Assembly (NCBI GenBank): GCA_016709445.1
Contig: JADJMV010000001.1
Span: 806,001 to 870,000, forward strand
Direction of reading: 5' to 3'
DNA: 64,000 nt
Origin: Phycisphaerales bacterium
GTDB taxonomy: Bacteria > Planctomycetota > Phycisphaerae > Phycisphaerales > UBA1924
Of the stretch, positions 36,343-44,662 are shown piece by piece; the stretch's first letter is position 1; every line of letters begins with the position of its first letter. A program made the position numbers and the translations under genes. The notes under the pieces are model-generated. The model was given only the letters and a program-made list of their open reading frames with translations. It made no database searches and had not been told where the DNA came from.

Positions 36343-38596
36343 CCCCGAGCCAACCCCCGACCAGTTCGCGCATATCCGTCGGGCATACCTCGACCTGGAG
36401 CCGCTCGGGCCCGCGCAGCGCGAGGACCGGCTCCGCGAACTGAGGACGGGCGATCCGCTGGTCGCATCGTCGGTGGCCGCCATGCTCGCGATCGGGGTCG
36501 ACGACCGGCTCGAAGAGCCCGCGTTCGATCTCCACGAGGCGCTCTCGCGCCTGGAGAGTTCCCAGGAAGAGCCCCCGCCCGGACGCGTCGGCCGCTACCG
36601 GATCGTCGATCGCCTCGGACGGGGCATGTCCGGCGAGGTGCTCCTCGCGGTGCAGGAGGGGCCGGTCGAGCGTGAGGTGGCTCTGAAGCTGTTCCGCTGG
36701 GCGCCCTCCTCGCGCTCGGCCCGCGCTCGGTTTGAGCGTGAGGCGCGGGCCCTGCTCCGACTCCGCCACCCGGGCATCGCTCAGCTCCTCGACGTCGGCG
36801 TGGCCGACAACGGCCAGCCCTACCTGGCGTTCGAACTGCTCCGGGGGCTCCCGATCGATCAGGCCGCGGCGGGCCTTTCGCTGGACGAGCGGCTGGAACT
36901 CCTGGCGCAGGTGTGCGACGCCGTGCATCACGCGCACGTGGCCGGCGTGATCCACCGCGACATCAAGCCCGGCAACGTGCTGGTGCTCCCGTCCCAGGGG
37001 GGCACAGCGCCGCGCCCCAAGGTCATCGACTTCGGTGTGGCCAAGCTGCTCAGCGAAGACCTCGGCACCCAGCTCACCCTCGACGGGCAGGCGATCGGCA
37101 CGCCGGGCTTCATGAGCCCCGAGCAGTTGCAGGGGGCAACCGTTGACGCCTCGACCGACGTGTATTCGCTCGGTGTGCTCGTGGCGACGACCCTGGCCCC
37201 GCACGCTTCTCCTGACGCCCGCGGCTCGCTTGCCACGCTGCCCCGAACGCATCGACGCGATCTGCAGGCTATCGCGGCCAGGGCCACCGCCGAGCGACCC
37301 GGCGATCGGTACCCCTCGGCGGCCCACCTCGCAGAGGACCTCCGCCGCTGCCTCCATCGCGAGCCCGTGCAGGCCCGGCGGTGGTCGCCGGCGTATGCCA
37401 CGCTCCGATTCCTCCGGCGAAGACCATGGACCGCGACGGGCGCCGCCCTCGCGCTCGGCGCGATCATCACCCTCGGCTCGCTCGCGGCCGTCTCGCGCCA
37501 ACTCCTCTGGGCCGACCTCCGCGACCAGCGAGCGATGCTCGCCGGGACTGTGGTGGACGTCGTCTCCCAGCTCGGCCAGCTCTCCGGCACCGGCGAGGCC
37601 CGCCTCAAACTCATCGACAGCCTGCTCGATCGCACCGACCGGGTGCTCCGTTCGATGCCGGAGGACCCGGAACTCCGCGAGGCCCGCGCGCGCCTGCTCG
37701 GCGAGAAGGGGGACATCCTCTTCGAGCAGGGCGACTTCGAGCGGTGCGACGGCATGAGGGTCGGCGTCGAGGCGGAACTCGCCGCCCTCAGCGCCGGCCG
37801 ACCCGAGAACCTGGAACTCGCCCGCGCCGCCGTCGTGGCCACCATCAAGCGTGGTGATCTCGCCGCGGCCCGGGAAGGGCGCGACGCCGCGTACGCCTTC
37901 TACGCCGCCGCAGCCCAGCGCCTCGAGTCGCTGCTGGCGTCCCACCCCGACAGCGTCGGCCTGCTCGACGATCTCTGCTGGAGCGACGATCGGCTGGAGA
38001 GCTTCGTCAGCGAGCGAGAGTCGCCGGAAGCCGTCGAAGCCCTTCTCCTGCGCCGGTTGGGCCGGGCGAAGCACCTCTTGGAGATCGACCCGGCGCGCGA
38101 GGTATCCCTGCTCAATCTTCACACCGCCCACCAGCGGCTGCTCAGGTTCTATACCAAGTCCCGCGAGTTCCAGCGTGCCGACGAGCTTGTAGAGCCCACG
38201 CTCGACCTCGGACGCCGGCTCATCCTCGCGTCGCCGCACCGCGTCGCCTTCGTCGTGGCCGACGCCGAGGGCCTCTGGATCGTCGGCTACCTCCGCCATG
38301 TCGAAACAAGGTTTGCCGAAGCCGAGAATCTGGCGGCCGCGGCCCTCAACGCCGCCGCCGCCCTCCCCGCCGAGAACCCGGCCCGCACCGACATACTCCT
38401 GCGAATCGCCGAGATCTGGTGCTTCCGGGCAACCAACGCGCTCGCCACCAAGGACGGGATCCACGCCGCCGAGTATGCCCGCCGCTGCCTCGACGTGGTG
38501 CGAGAAGCTCGGGATCGGGGCGCCCCGGAGCCGAGTGACGGCAGCCACCCGCCCAACTGGCTGGTTCAGGCACGGGCGATTGCGGGCGAGCACTGA
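36329..38596 (+). CDS. Membrane-bound Ser/Thr protein kinase with TPR-like sensor part
   Basis: A 755-residue kinase. Residues 88-345 form a Hanks-type domain: G-loop LGRGMSGEVLLAV, catalytic-site Lys K120 in EVALKLF, catalytic loop HRDIKPGN (D211), DFG (D234) and GTPGFMSPEQ. A single transmembrane helix follows at about 368-389, then a long helical, TPR-like C-terminal part that would lie on the periplasmic side. All catalytic residues are present. The start overlaps the sigma gene, so kinase and sigma factor are translated together and the kinase probably controls that sigma factor. Confidence 0.9.
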   Translation: MTTPSPEPTPDQFAHIRRAYLDLEPLGPAQREDRLRELRTGDPLVASSVAAMLAIGVDDRLEEPAFDLHEALSRLESSQEEPPPGRVGRYRIVDRLGRGMSGEVLLAVQEGPVEREVALKLFRWAPSSRSARARFEREARALLRLRHPGIAQLLDVGVADNGQPYLAFELLRGLPIDQAAAGLSLDERLELLAQVCDAVHHAHVAGVIHRDIKPGNVLVLPSQGGTAPRPKVIDFGVAKLLSEDLGTQLTLDGQAIGTPGFMSPEQLQGATVDASTDVYSLGVLVATTLAPHASPDARGSLATLPRTHRRDLQAIAARATAERPGDRYPSAAHLAEDLRRCLHREPVQARRWSPAYATLRFLRRRPWTATGAALALGAIITLGSLAAVSRQLLWADLRDQRAMLAGTVVDVVSQLGQLSGTGEARLKLIDSLLDRTDRVLRSMPEDPELREARARLLGEKGDILFEQGDFERCDGMRVGVEAELAALSAGRPENLELARAAVVATIKRGDLAAAREGRDAAYAFYAAAAQRLESLLASHPDSVGLLDDLCWSDDRLESFVSERESPEAVEALLLRRLGRAKHLLEIDPAREVSLLNLHTAHQRLLRFYTKSREFQRADELVEPTLDLGRRLILASPHRVAFVVADAEGLWIVGYLRHVETRFAEAENLAAAALNAAAALPAENPARTDILLRIAEIWCFRATNALATKDGIHAAEYARRCLDVVREARDRGAPEPSDGSHPPNWLVQARAIAGEH

Positions 38597-38708
38597 GCCG
38601 CTCCGGAACGCACCGGCTACCTCCCGATCCATCGACCCGCCGCCGACTCCGGCGATCTGACCGTCAACACGCGCGACTTCCCCGCCGCGGCTGGTCGCGT
38701 CGCGAGCC

Positions 38709-40691
38709 TCAGCAGACCCCTGCCCACGCGTTGAGGAACGCGATGAGGTCGCGGCTATCGATGGCGTCATCTCCGTTGAAATCTGCGCGCGAGTCGCCGG
38801 CGGCCCAGAGGTTCAGGAACGCGACCACGTCCCGGGTGTCGACCACGCCATCGCCGTTGATATCGGCCACGCACGCCCGGTGCAGGATCGTAAAGGAATC
38901 ATGGACCTGTCCGGCGCCCGTCAGGAACTCGGCGTGCAGGCGCTCGCCCTCGATGTCGAGCACCATGGAGCCCAGCTCGTTGAACGAAACGAACATCGCT
39001 GGATGGTTCAATGAGCCCCCGCTCGTCTGGCCCGAGGAGCCGGCGACGGCGTAGACCGCGCCGCGGTGGATCCTGTCCTCGAGCACAGACTTGACGTACG
39101 CCCCGTCGCCGTCCTCGCGCCCATCGCCGTGGTCGAGAATCATCGTCTCGGCGTTGAGCGTGTCCGAGGTCCCGTAGTGGCCGTCCAGGAGATAGGACCG
39201 TTCGTACGAGTGGCTGTGCCCGCAGAGCACCAGGTCCACGCCCGCGGCCTCGAGCATCGGCAGCACGTTCTGCCGCATCTCGATCGGCTCGATCTCGGTG
39301 TCTGAGTTGTGGGACCCCTTCGTGTAGGGCGGGTGGTGCCAGAACGCGATGATCCAGTCCCGGCTCGTCGCGTCCAGATCGGCCTGGAGCCAGGTCAGCA
39401 TCGGGCTGCCCACCGAGCGGTCCGTCTCGTATGATTCCAGGCACACGAAGTGGATGTTTGCATAGTCGAACGAGTAGTACGCCTCCGTTCCGCTGGCGAC
39501 ACCCCCGGCCTCGCCGGCGCGGGGCAGCGTGAAGTTGTCGTAATAGGGGCCCGACTCGGTCGCCGAATCGGCCGAGTGGCCGTCATGGTTGCCCAGCGTC
39601 GGCCAGAGCGGCGTGGAGCGGAGCACCATCGGATACATGTCGAACACCGCCGCCTGAAACTCCGAGTCGAGGCCGTCGTCGTAGGCATTGTCGCCGAGCA
39701 TCAGCCACAGGTCCGCCGGGTGCGCCGCCGCGTAGGTGAGATAGGCATCCCGCACGGCGCGGGCGTTGTTGTCCGCCGTGCCCGAATCACCGATCACCCA
39801 GGCCCGGACCGGCCCCGTCGAGCCGGGGACGGGGCTCGTCGTGAAGAAGTGATCCGCGTCGTTGCCGGCGAGGAAGGCGCCGCCCGACTCGATCTGGTAG
39901 TAGGAGCGTGTTCCGGGCGCGAGGCCCTGGACGCGGACCTCGTGCTCGGTGGGCGGCGCCGGGAGGCTGCCCGATTCGGTCAAGTGGTTGGGTGCGTCGC
40001 CGTAGCGGACGACGGAGTCGGCCGGCGTATTGGTGCGCCAACGCAGGGTCATCTCGTCGGGCGTGGCCATCTGCAGGTAAGGGCCGCGTGTGAGGACGGG
40101 GGCGCCGTCCGAGCCGACCAGCTCCACGTCGAAGCTGATGTCGGAGCTGGTGGGGCCGGACTGATGGATCTCGACCGCGATCACGTTGTCACCGGCGACC
40201 AGCATGCCGGGCGGCGCCGAGAAGGGGAAGAAGGCCGATTCGTCGGCCCCGGCCACGGCCGAAGACGCCCGTGTGAGGGAGTTGATGATCCCCGAGGGCA
40301 TGTTGGATCTGGCGACCTCCACGCCGTTCACGTACACCAGGGCGCCGTCGTCGCGGAGGAGTGAGATCTCAAGCGAGGCGTAGGCGCCGGGGTCGGCGAC
40401 GGTGAAATGCCGGCGGAAGTAGGTCGTGATAAACTTGTTCGACGAGTTGCCGCCGTAGGAGACGACCGTGGCCTCGTCGCCATCGCCGTAGCCGAGTTGC
40501 GCCGGCCCGGCGGCCCATGCGGCGTCCTCGAAGCCGGGCTGGGTCCAGGCGGCGCCCAGGTCGGAGCCGTCGTCGAGATAGGACCATGTCGAACCCTTGG
40601 CGACCAGCACATCCGAAGCGCCGAGTGCGGGCGCAGAGAACACGGAGAGCAGGGCGACGATCGTCGCGGTGATCTCGCAGGATGCCGTCAT
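38709..40691 (-). CDS. Purple-acid-phosphatase-like metallophosphoesterase with dockerin-like C-terminus
   Basis: A 660-residue exported protein with a signal peptide (SVFSAPALGA). A beta-rich N-terminal domain is followed by a fibronectin-type segment (GPYLQMATPDEMTLRWRTNT), as in purple acid phosphatases. The metallophosphoesterase domain has GDSGTADN, GDNAYDDG, GNHDG, FWHHPPY and GHSHSYERS, giving all dimetal-site residues. The C-terminus has the two-repeat dockerin-like module (CVADINGDGVVDTRDVVAF, ending WAGVC). Likely an extracellular phosphatase. Its start overlaps the corrected end of the TPR gene (ATGA), so the two form one operon. Confidence 0.85.
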   Translation of the reverse strand: MTASCEITATIVALLSVFSAPALGASDVLVAKGSTWSYLDDGSDLGAAWTQPGFEDAAWAAGPAQLGYGDGDEATVVSYGGNSSNKFITTYFRRHFTVADPGAYASLEISLLRDDGALVYVNGVEVARSNMPSGIINSLTRASSAVAGADESAFFPFSAPPGMLVAGDNVIAVEIHQSGPTSSDISFDVELVGSDGAPVLTRGPYLQMATPDEMTLRWRTNTPADSVVRYGDAPNHLTESGSLPAPPTEHEVRVQGLAPGTRSYYQIESGGAFLAGNDADHFFTTSPVPGSTGPVRAWVIGDSGTADNNARAVRDAYLTYAAAHPADLWLMLGDNAYDDGLDSEFQAAVFDMYPMVLRSTPLWPTLGNHDGHSADSATESGPYYDNFTLPRAGEAGGVASGTEAYYSFDYANIHFVCLESYETDRSVGSPMLTWLQADLDATSRDWIIAFWHHPPYTKGSHNSDTEIEPIEMRQNVLPMLEAAGVDLVLCGHSHSYERSYLLDGHYGTSDTLNAETMILDHGDGREDGDGAYVKSVLEDRIHRGAVYAVAGSSGQTSGGSLNHPAMFVSFNELGSMVLDIEGERLHAEFLTGAGQVHDSFTILHRACVADINGDGVVDTRDVVAFLNLWAAGDSRADFNGDDAIDSRDLIAFLNAWAGVC

Positions 40692-41589
40692 GGCTGGTCT
40701 CCGGAGCTTGTGGGTTCCATCAGGGCTTCGAGGGTCTCGTCCGTCGGGACGAGCCCGGTTTCTGCGGACTCGAGGGCGCTGACGAGCCGCGCTCGCAGCG
40801 CGGCCTGACCCGGGCGCAGCCGGGCGCGGGGGCAAGGGCCAGGATCGCGCCGAGCGCCCGCTCAAAGCTCGCCGCGCCCTCATCCAGCCGGCCAGCGCCG
40901 CACAGCATCGCGCCCCGCATCCCGAGCAGGCGGGCGGGGCTCGGAGTCACTTCGATCAGGTCATCGAGGCGCGGCAGGGCTAGGTCGTCACGCCCAGCCG
41001 CGTGAGCGAGCCGGACGGCCTCGAGTCGCAGGCTGATGACAGGCCCCACGAGCCCGGCGGCCTCGTCGAGGCTCTTGAGCGCGGCATCGAGGTCGCCCCC
41101 TTCGCCGGCGGCAAGGGTCCGCGCGCGCTCCACCAGAAGATCGATCGCGGGATGCTCCATGCGCCGGATCGCGGCGTCGAGATCTGCCGCGGCGGTGCGC
41201 GGCTGGCCGAGTGCAACGAGCGCCCGCGCGTGGAGCACGAGCGCTTCGGGATCGTCCGCGTGTTGGTCGAGGTACCGGTCGGCACCGGCGAGGGCTTCTC
41301 CCGGGCGGTCGAGTTGCACCAGGACCGCGACACGGAGAAGTTGGGCCGCCTCTATCCCGGGGTCGAGTTCGAGAGCATGGTCCACATCCGCGAGGGCCCT
41401 CTCCCATTCGCGGTTGTCGCGGAACAGGCGGCCCCGCCGGATCCAGAGCGAGGGGTTCTCGGGGTTGGCGGCGATCTGGCTGGTGACGTGGGTGATCCGC
41501 TCCCCGAGGTCGGGGTGCGCCGCGGCTGCTGTGGCCGCGAGGAGTCCGCCGAGGATGAGGGCGGCGAGGATCGTGCGCGGCTTGAGCAT
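40688..41589 (-). CDS. Exported TPR-repeat protein, interrupted by a frameshift
   Basis: About 300 residues after correction. A signal peptide (GLLAATAAAA) is followed by about six TPR helices pairs (NPENPSLWIRRGRLFRDNRE, ALADVDHALELDPG and so on). In the run of five C near 40838-40842 (minus strand) the frame is lost. The direct frame becomes Arg/Ser-rich nonsense, while the frame shifted by one missing base continues LRPGQAALRARLVSALESAE and LVPTDETLEALMEPTSSGDQ, and stops at 40688, overlapping the next start by ATGA. This strongly points to a missing C in the sequence. Confidence 0.78.
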
Positions 41590-41818
41590 GGCGGCTCCGG
41601 TCGGCGTTGAGGGACGGGACCCCCGCCGGGGCCCACCGCGCCTGCATTGTCGCCGATCAGCCGGGACGGCTCAAGGGTGACTTCAAACGATCACACGGGA
41701 GTCTGTCCGCGGCTGCCACTCACACCCGGCGCACTTGGGCGAGCCCATGCATGCCCCGGCGCTTCCGGAGCCAGCCGACCGCCCCGAGCGATTGGGCCGG
41801 GCACAGGGCCGGGATCGA

Positions 41819-42844
41819 TCACGCGTCATTGCCGATGCCGAGGGCCTCGACGGCGCCGATGACGAGGCCGTGGACGCGGGGCGGGGCGCAGATGACACCC
41901 TTGTTCTTCTCAAGGCCGCGTCCGTGGGAGAAGTCGAGTTCGTTGCCGAAGATGTCGGTGACGGAGCAGCCCGCCTCGATGGCGACGAGGCTCCCGGCCG
42001 CGTGGTCCCAGATGCGCTCGACGTAGTCCTTGCGGGTGGGCAACCGGAGGTAGGCGTCGGCCTGGCCGCGGGCGGTGACGGCGTACTTGGCCTGGGAGTC
42101 GAGCCGCGCGGGTTCGCCGGCGGGGTGGCCGTGGCCGGCAAGGTAGCCGGTGATGCGGGCGGTGTCGTCCTGCTTGGAGTGCGAACTCTCCACGGATTCG
42201 CAGATGGCGATGGGCTGGCCCTCTTCGTGGTCGAGCCGCTTGATGGTCACGGGCTTGGCGCCAGGGTCGTCGGCGGGGGTCTCGCCGACACCGAGCCCCC
42301 GAATCGCCGTGTAGATGGTGCCGTGGCGATCCGGGTGGTTGAAGTCGGCGTTGAAGTTCCGGGCGAGGTTGGGGCAGGCGAGGGCGCCGACGACCGGGCG
42401 GCCGCGCTCGATATAGGCCAGGGCGATGGCGTACTGCTGGTTTCGGAGGAAGCCCTTGGTGCCATCGACGGGGTCGAGGGTCCAGAAGCCGTTGTGGTGG
42501 GTGTCGCCCGAGCCGACGTCGATGGCCTCCAGAAGGTCGTCCTCGGTGGCCTCTTCCCAGACGGTCTGCAGCGCCGCCAGCGTGGCGGCCCGGTGCGGAG
42601 CATGGCCGTCCTCGCGGAGCCACTTGGAGTCCTCCTCGCCGACCAATATCACCTTGCCCAGCTTGTCGGTGAGGACCTTGGCGACGATCGCCTGGCTGGC
42701 GAAGTCGGCGACCGTGACGGGGGACTTGTCGTCCTTGGTAATCGCCTTGACCTGTTCGAGAGCGCGCTGGACCTCGCGGCAGACGGCGGCGGCGAGGGAG
42801 ACGGCGTGGGTGGCGGCGGCGGCGAGCGTGGAGTGGTCGGGCAT
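41819..42844 (-). CDS. 3'(2'),5'-bisphosphate nucleotidase (HAL2/CysQ-type PAP phosphatase)
   Basis: A 341-residue member of the Li-sensitive inositol-phosphatase superfamily. Metal-site motifs are VGEED at about 68-72, DPVDGTKGF at 124-132 and WDHAAG at 279-284. Length and the NQQYAIALAYIERGRP and CESVESSHSKQDD segments fit HAL2/SAL1-type PAP phosphatases more than CysQ. It converts the by-product PAP to AMP. Its position downstream of cysC on the same strand, with sat nearby, supports that role. Confidence 0.9.
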   Translation of the reverse strand: MPDHSTLAAAATHAVSLAAAVCREVQRALEQVKAITKDDKSPVTVADFASQAIVAKVLTDKLGKVILVGEEDSKWLREDGHAPHRAATLAALQTVWEEATEDDLLEAIDVGSGDTHHNGFWTLDPVDGTKGFLRNQQYAIALAYIERGRPVVGALACPNLARNFNADFNHPDRHGTIYTAIRGLGVGETPADDPGAKPVTIKRLDHEEGQPIAICESVESSHSKQDDTARITGYLAGHGHPAGEPARLDSQAKYAVTARGQADAYLRLPTRKDYVERIWDHAAGSLVAIEAGCSVTDIFGNELDFSHGRGLEKNKGVICAPPRVHGLVIGAVEALGIGNDA

Positions 42845-42872
42845 GGGGGAAGACTAGGTCGGAAGCGAGGGA

Positions 42873-43340
42873 AAGCAGCAAAGCGGCAGACCAGCAAAGC
42901 AGCAAATCCCTGGAGCAAAGGGGGTCATGTGGAGGGCTTCCGGGTTCGGGCGACGATCGAGCCGATGTTGAGGCGGAGCTCGTCGGCCTCGGCTTGGAGT
43001 GGGCCCAGCCGCTCGGCTGGGATCCGCTGCCGGCGAGCGACGAGGCGGAGCCAGAACCGAGTCTCGCTGAGTTCCTGCTGGGCGATGGCAAGCGTCTTGA
43101 GGAAGTCGGCGCGGCCCATGGCTTCCGCGGCCTCAAAGGTATTCGCCCCCGGTGATGTGCCGCTCGCGGCGATCTGCTCCAGCACCTCGCGCGGACACCG
43201 TGACGGTGCGAGGGCATCGGTCACATCGAGGACGCGGTCGCAGAGAGTCTCCACGCGCGCAAGGAAATCGTCCTGCGGTCTCCCCGTGCGATCCCCCGGT
43301 CCGCCCTGGCTCCCATCGCTGACTTGCTGATCTGCTGCTT
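42873..43340. repeat. Imperfect inverted repeats around the four-helix-bundle gene
   Basis: The left copy on the plus strand begins AAAGCAGCAAAGCGGCAGAC (42872 on). The right copy on the minus strand reads AAAGCAGCAGATCAGCAAGT (from 43341 downward). They share AAAGCAGCA and the further CAGCAA theme and face each other across the four-helix-bundle gene. The right copy lies inside that gene's N-terminal codons. Confidence 0.5.
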
Positions 43341-43353
43341 TGGACTCCCTCAA
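42925..43353 (-). CDS. Four-helix-bundle protein (rRNA intervening-sequence family)
   Basis: About 142 residues. The core from DDFLARVETLCDRVLDVTDAL through SGTSPGANTFEAAEAMGRADF to ARTRKP matches the S23/four-helix-bundle family (TIGR02436 type), which was first found in 23S rRNA intervening sequences. The G-T-S-x-G-A-N motif is characteristic. The only start that keeps the whole domain is TTG at 43353, overlapping the cysC stop (TTGA). The first 20 residues (ESKAADQQVSDGSQGG) are low-complexity and encoded by the repeat at 43313-43341. The family's function is unknown. Confidence 0.8.
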   Translation of the reverse strand: MRESKAADQQVSDGSQGGPGDRTGRPQDDFLARVETLCDRVLDVTDALAPSRCPREVLEQIAASGTSPGANTFEAAEAMGRADFLKTLAIAQQELSETRFWLRLVARRQRIPAERLGPLQAEADELRLNIGSIVARTRKPST

Positions 43354-43970
43354 GCCAGACTAATCAACCCTCGCTTCGCCAGGCAGTCCAGGCACTGCTT
43401 CACGCATGCCTCGAGGTCGTGCTCGGCGGTCTTGATGATCAGTTCGGCGTTGGTCGGGGCCTCGTAGGGGTCGTCGATTCCGGTGAAGCCCTTGATCTCG
43501 CCGGCGCGGGCCTTCTTGTAGAGACCCTTGGGGTCGCGCTTCTCGCAGACCTCGATGGGGGTGTCCACGAAGACCTCGATGAAATCGATGCCCGCATCCT
43601 TGTGCATGGCGCGGGCGGCGTCACGGTCCTTGGTGTAGGGGCTGATGAAACTCGAGAGGGTCAGGATCCCAGCGTCGGCGAAGAGCTTGGAGACCTCGCC
43701 GATGCGCCGGATGTTCTCCTCGCGGTCCGCGGCCGAGAAGCCGAGGTTCTTGTTGAGGCCGAAGCGGATGTTGTCGCCGTCGAGGCGGTAGCAAGGGACC
43801 TTCTGGTTGACCAGCGCCTGCTCCAGGGCGCACGCGATGGTGCTCTTGCCGCAAGCGGACAGACCGGTGAACCACATGGTGGCGCCCTTGACGCCGAGCG
43901 CCTTCCAGCGCTCGTCGCGGGTGATGTTGCCCTCGTGGTAGTGGATGTTGGTGGCCTTCACCTGCGTCAT
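43350..43970 (-). CDS. cysC: Adenylyl-sulfate kinase
   Basis: A 206-residue APS kinase that phosphorylates APS to PAPS. The P-loop is GLSACGKST (residues 36-44). YRLDGDNIRFGLNKNLGF is the APS-binding and DGD motif, REENIRRIGEVSKLFADAG follows, and FVDTPIEVCEKRDPKGLYKKA is the C-terminal signature. The length is normal. ATG at 43970 is the first codon of the conserved N-terminus. First gene of a minus-strand set cysC, four-helix-bundle gene, PAP phosphatase. Confidence 0.95.
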   Translation of the reverse strand: MTQVKATNIHYHEGNITRDERWKALGVKGATMWFTGLSACGKSTIACALEQALVNQKVPCYRLDGDNIRFGLNKNLGFSAADREENIRRIGEVSKLFADAGILTLSSFISPYTKDRDAARAMHKDAGIDFIEVFVDTPIEVCEKRDPKGLYKKARAGEIKGFTGIDDPYEAPTNAELIIKTAEHDLEACVKQCLDCLAKRGLISLA

Positions 43971-44662
43971 GGCTGCGAGCTCCCTTCGGGTCGGAAAGTG
44001 CGCGAAACTGCGTGGAAATGCGGGGACCGAGTGTAGGCGAGGGGGCCCAAGGAACAAAGTGATGGGGGCCTTCCCCAGGAGGTGTTGCGGCGGGAGCGCG
44101 GCGCATGGCCGTGGTTATCGGCATCGGTTCGGCACTGGTCGATGGGTTTCTGACGTCGGCAGAGGAGTCGCCTGGGTGGGCCGAGGCCGACGCCGGCGCG
44201 GGAGCGGCCGCGGACGAACCGACTGGAACGCTGCTCCCGCCACTCCAGCAGGCGATGCCGCGGGAGGGGCCGGGAGAGGCGGTCCTGGTGTGCTCGGAGC
44301 GGGCGCTGGCACTGACGGCGGAAGTGGGGGCGCGACACCCAGGGGTACAGACCCGACGGACGTCGCCGCGCGCCGACAGCGTCGTGAGGGCGGGCGCTGA
44401 TGGCACACGCGAACTCCGCGCCTTGCGTCCGATCATGATGAAGGTGCGATGTCAGGCCTGCCACAGGCCCCCGGATCGAATGGCGACGGAGGTTCGGGCG
44501 GCACCGGCCAACTGGCATCTAGGAGATGAGTCGACAGGGTTTGCCGTAGGAAAGCTGCGGGGGCTCGTGAGTGCGAGGCTGGCCGTGGAGTAGTGCCGAA
44601 ACGACGCACTGAGAAAGCGAGGAACTGGATCGCCGGTAGATCGAGCATCGTCGGGATCGAGG
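43971..44662. other. Long intergenic region with no convincing gene
   Basis: About 690 bp between cysC and the NDH-2 gene, both leftward. Frames on both strands are open for up to 160 codons, but they look like composition effects. The best is a plus-strand frame 44105-44593 (162 codons) with a C-x-x-C-H near its end and no ribosome site. No RNA gene or clear terminator was recognised. It must hold the cysC promoter. Confidence 0.5.

Noticed and set aside
36263..38770. An 835-codon minus-strand frame opposite the kinase
   Set aside because: The plus strand encodes all kinase motifs; the antisense frame is composition-driven.
44105..44593. Possible 162-codon gene with a C-x-x-C-H near its end
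   Set aside because: No ribosome site, no signal peptide, poor codon pattern, and a single C-x-x-C-H by chance is plausible; kept only as a note in the intergenic region.
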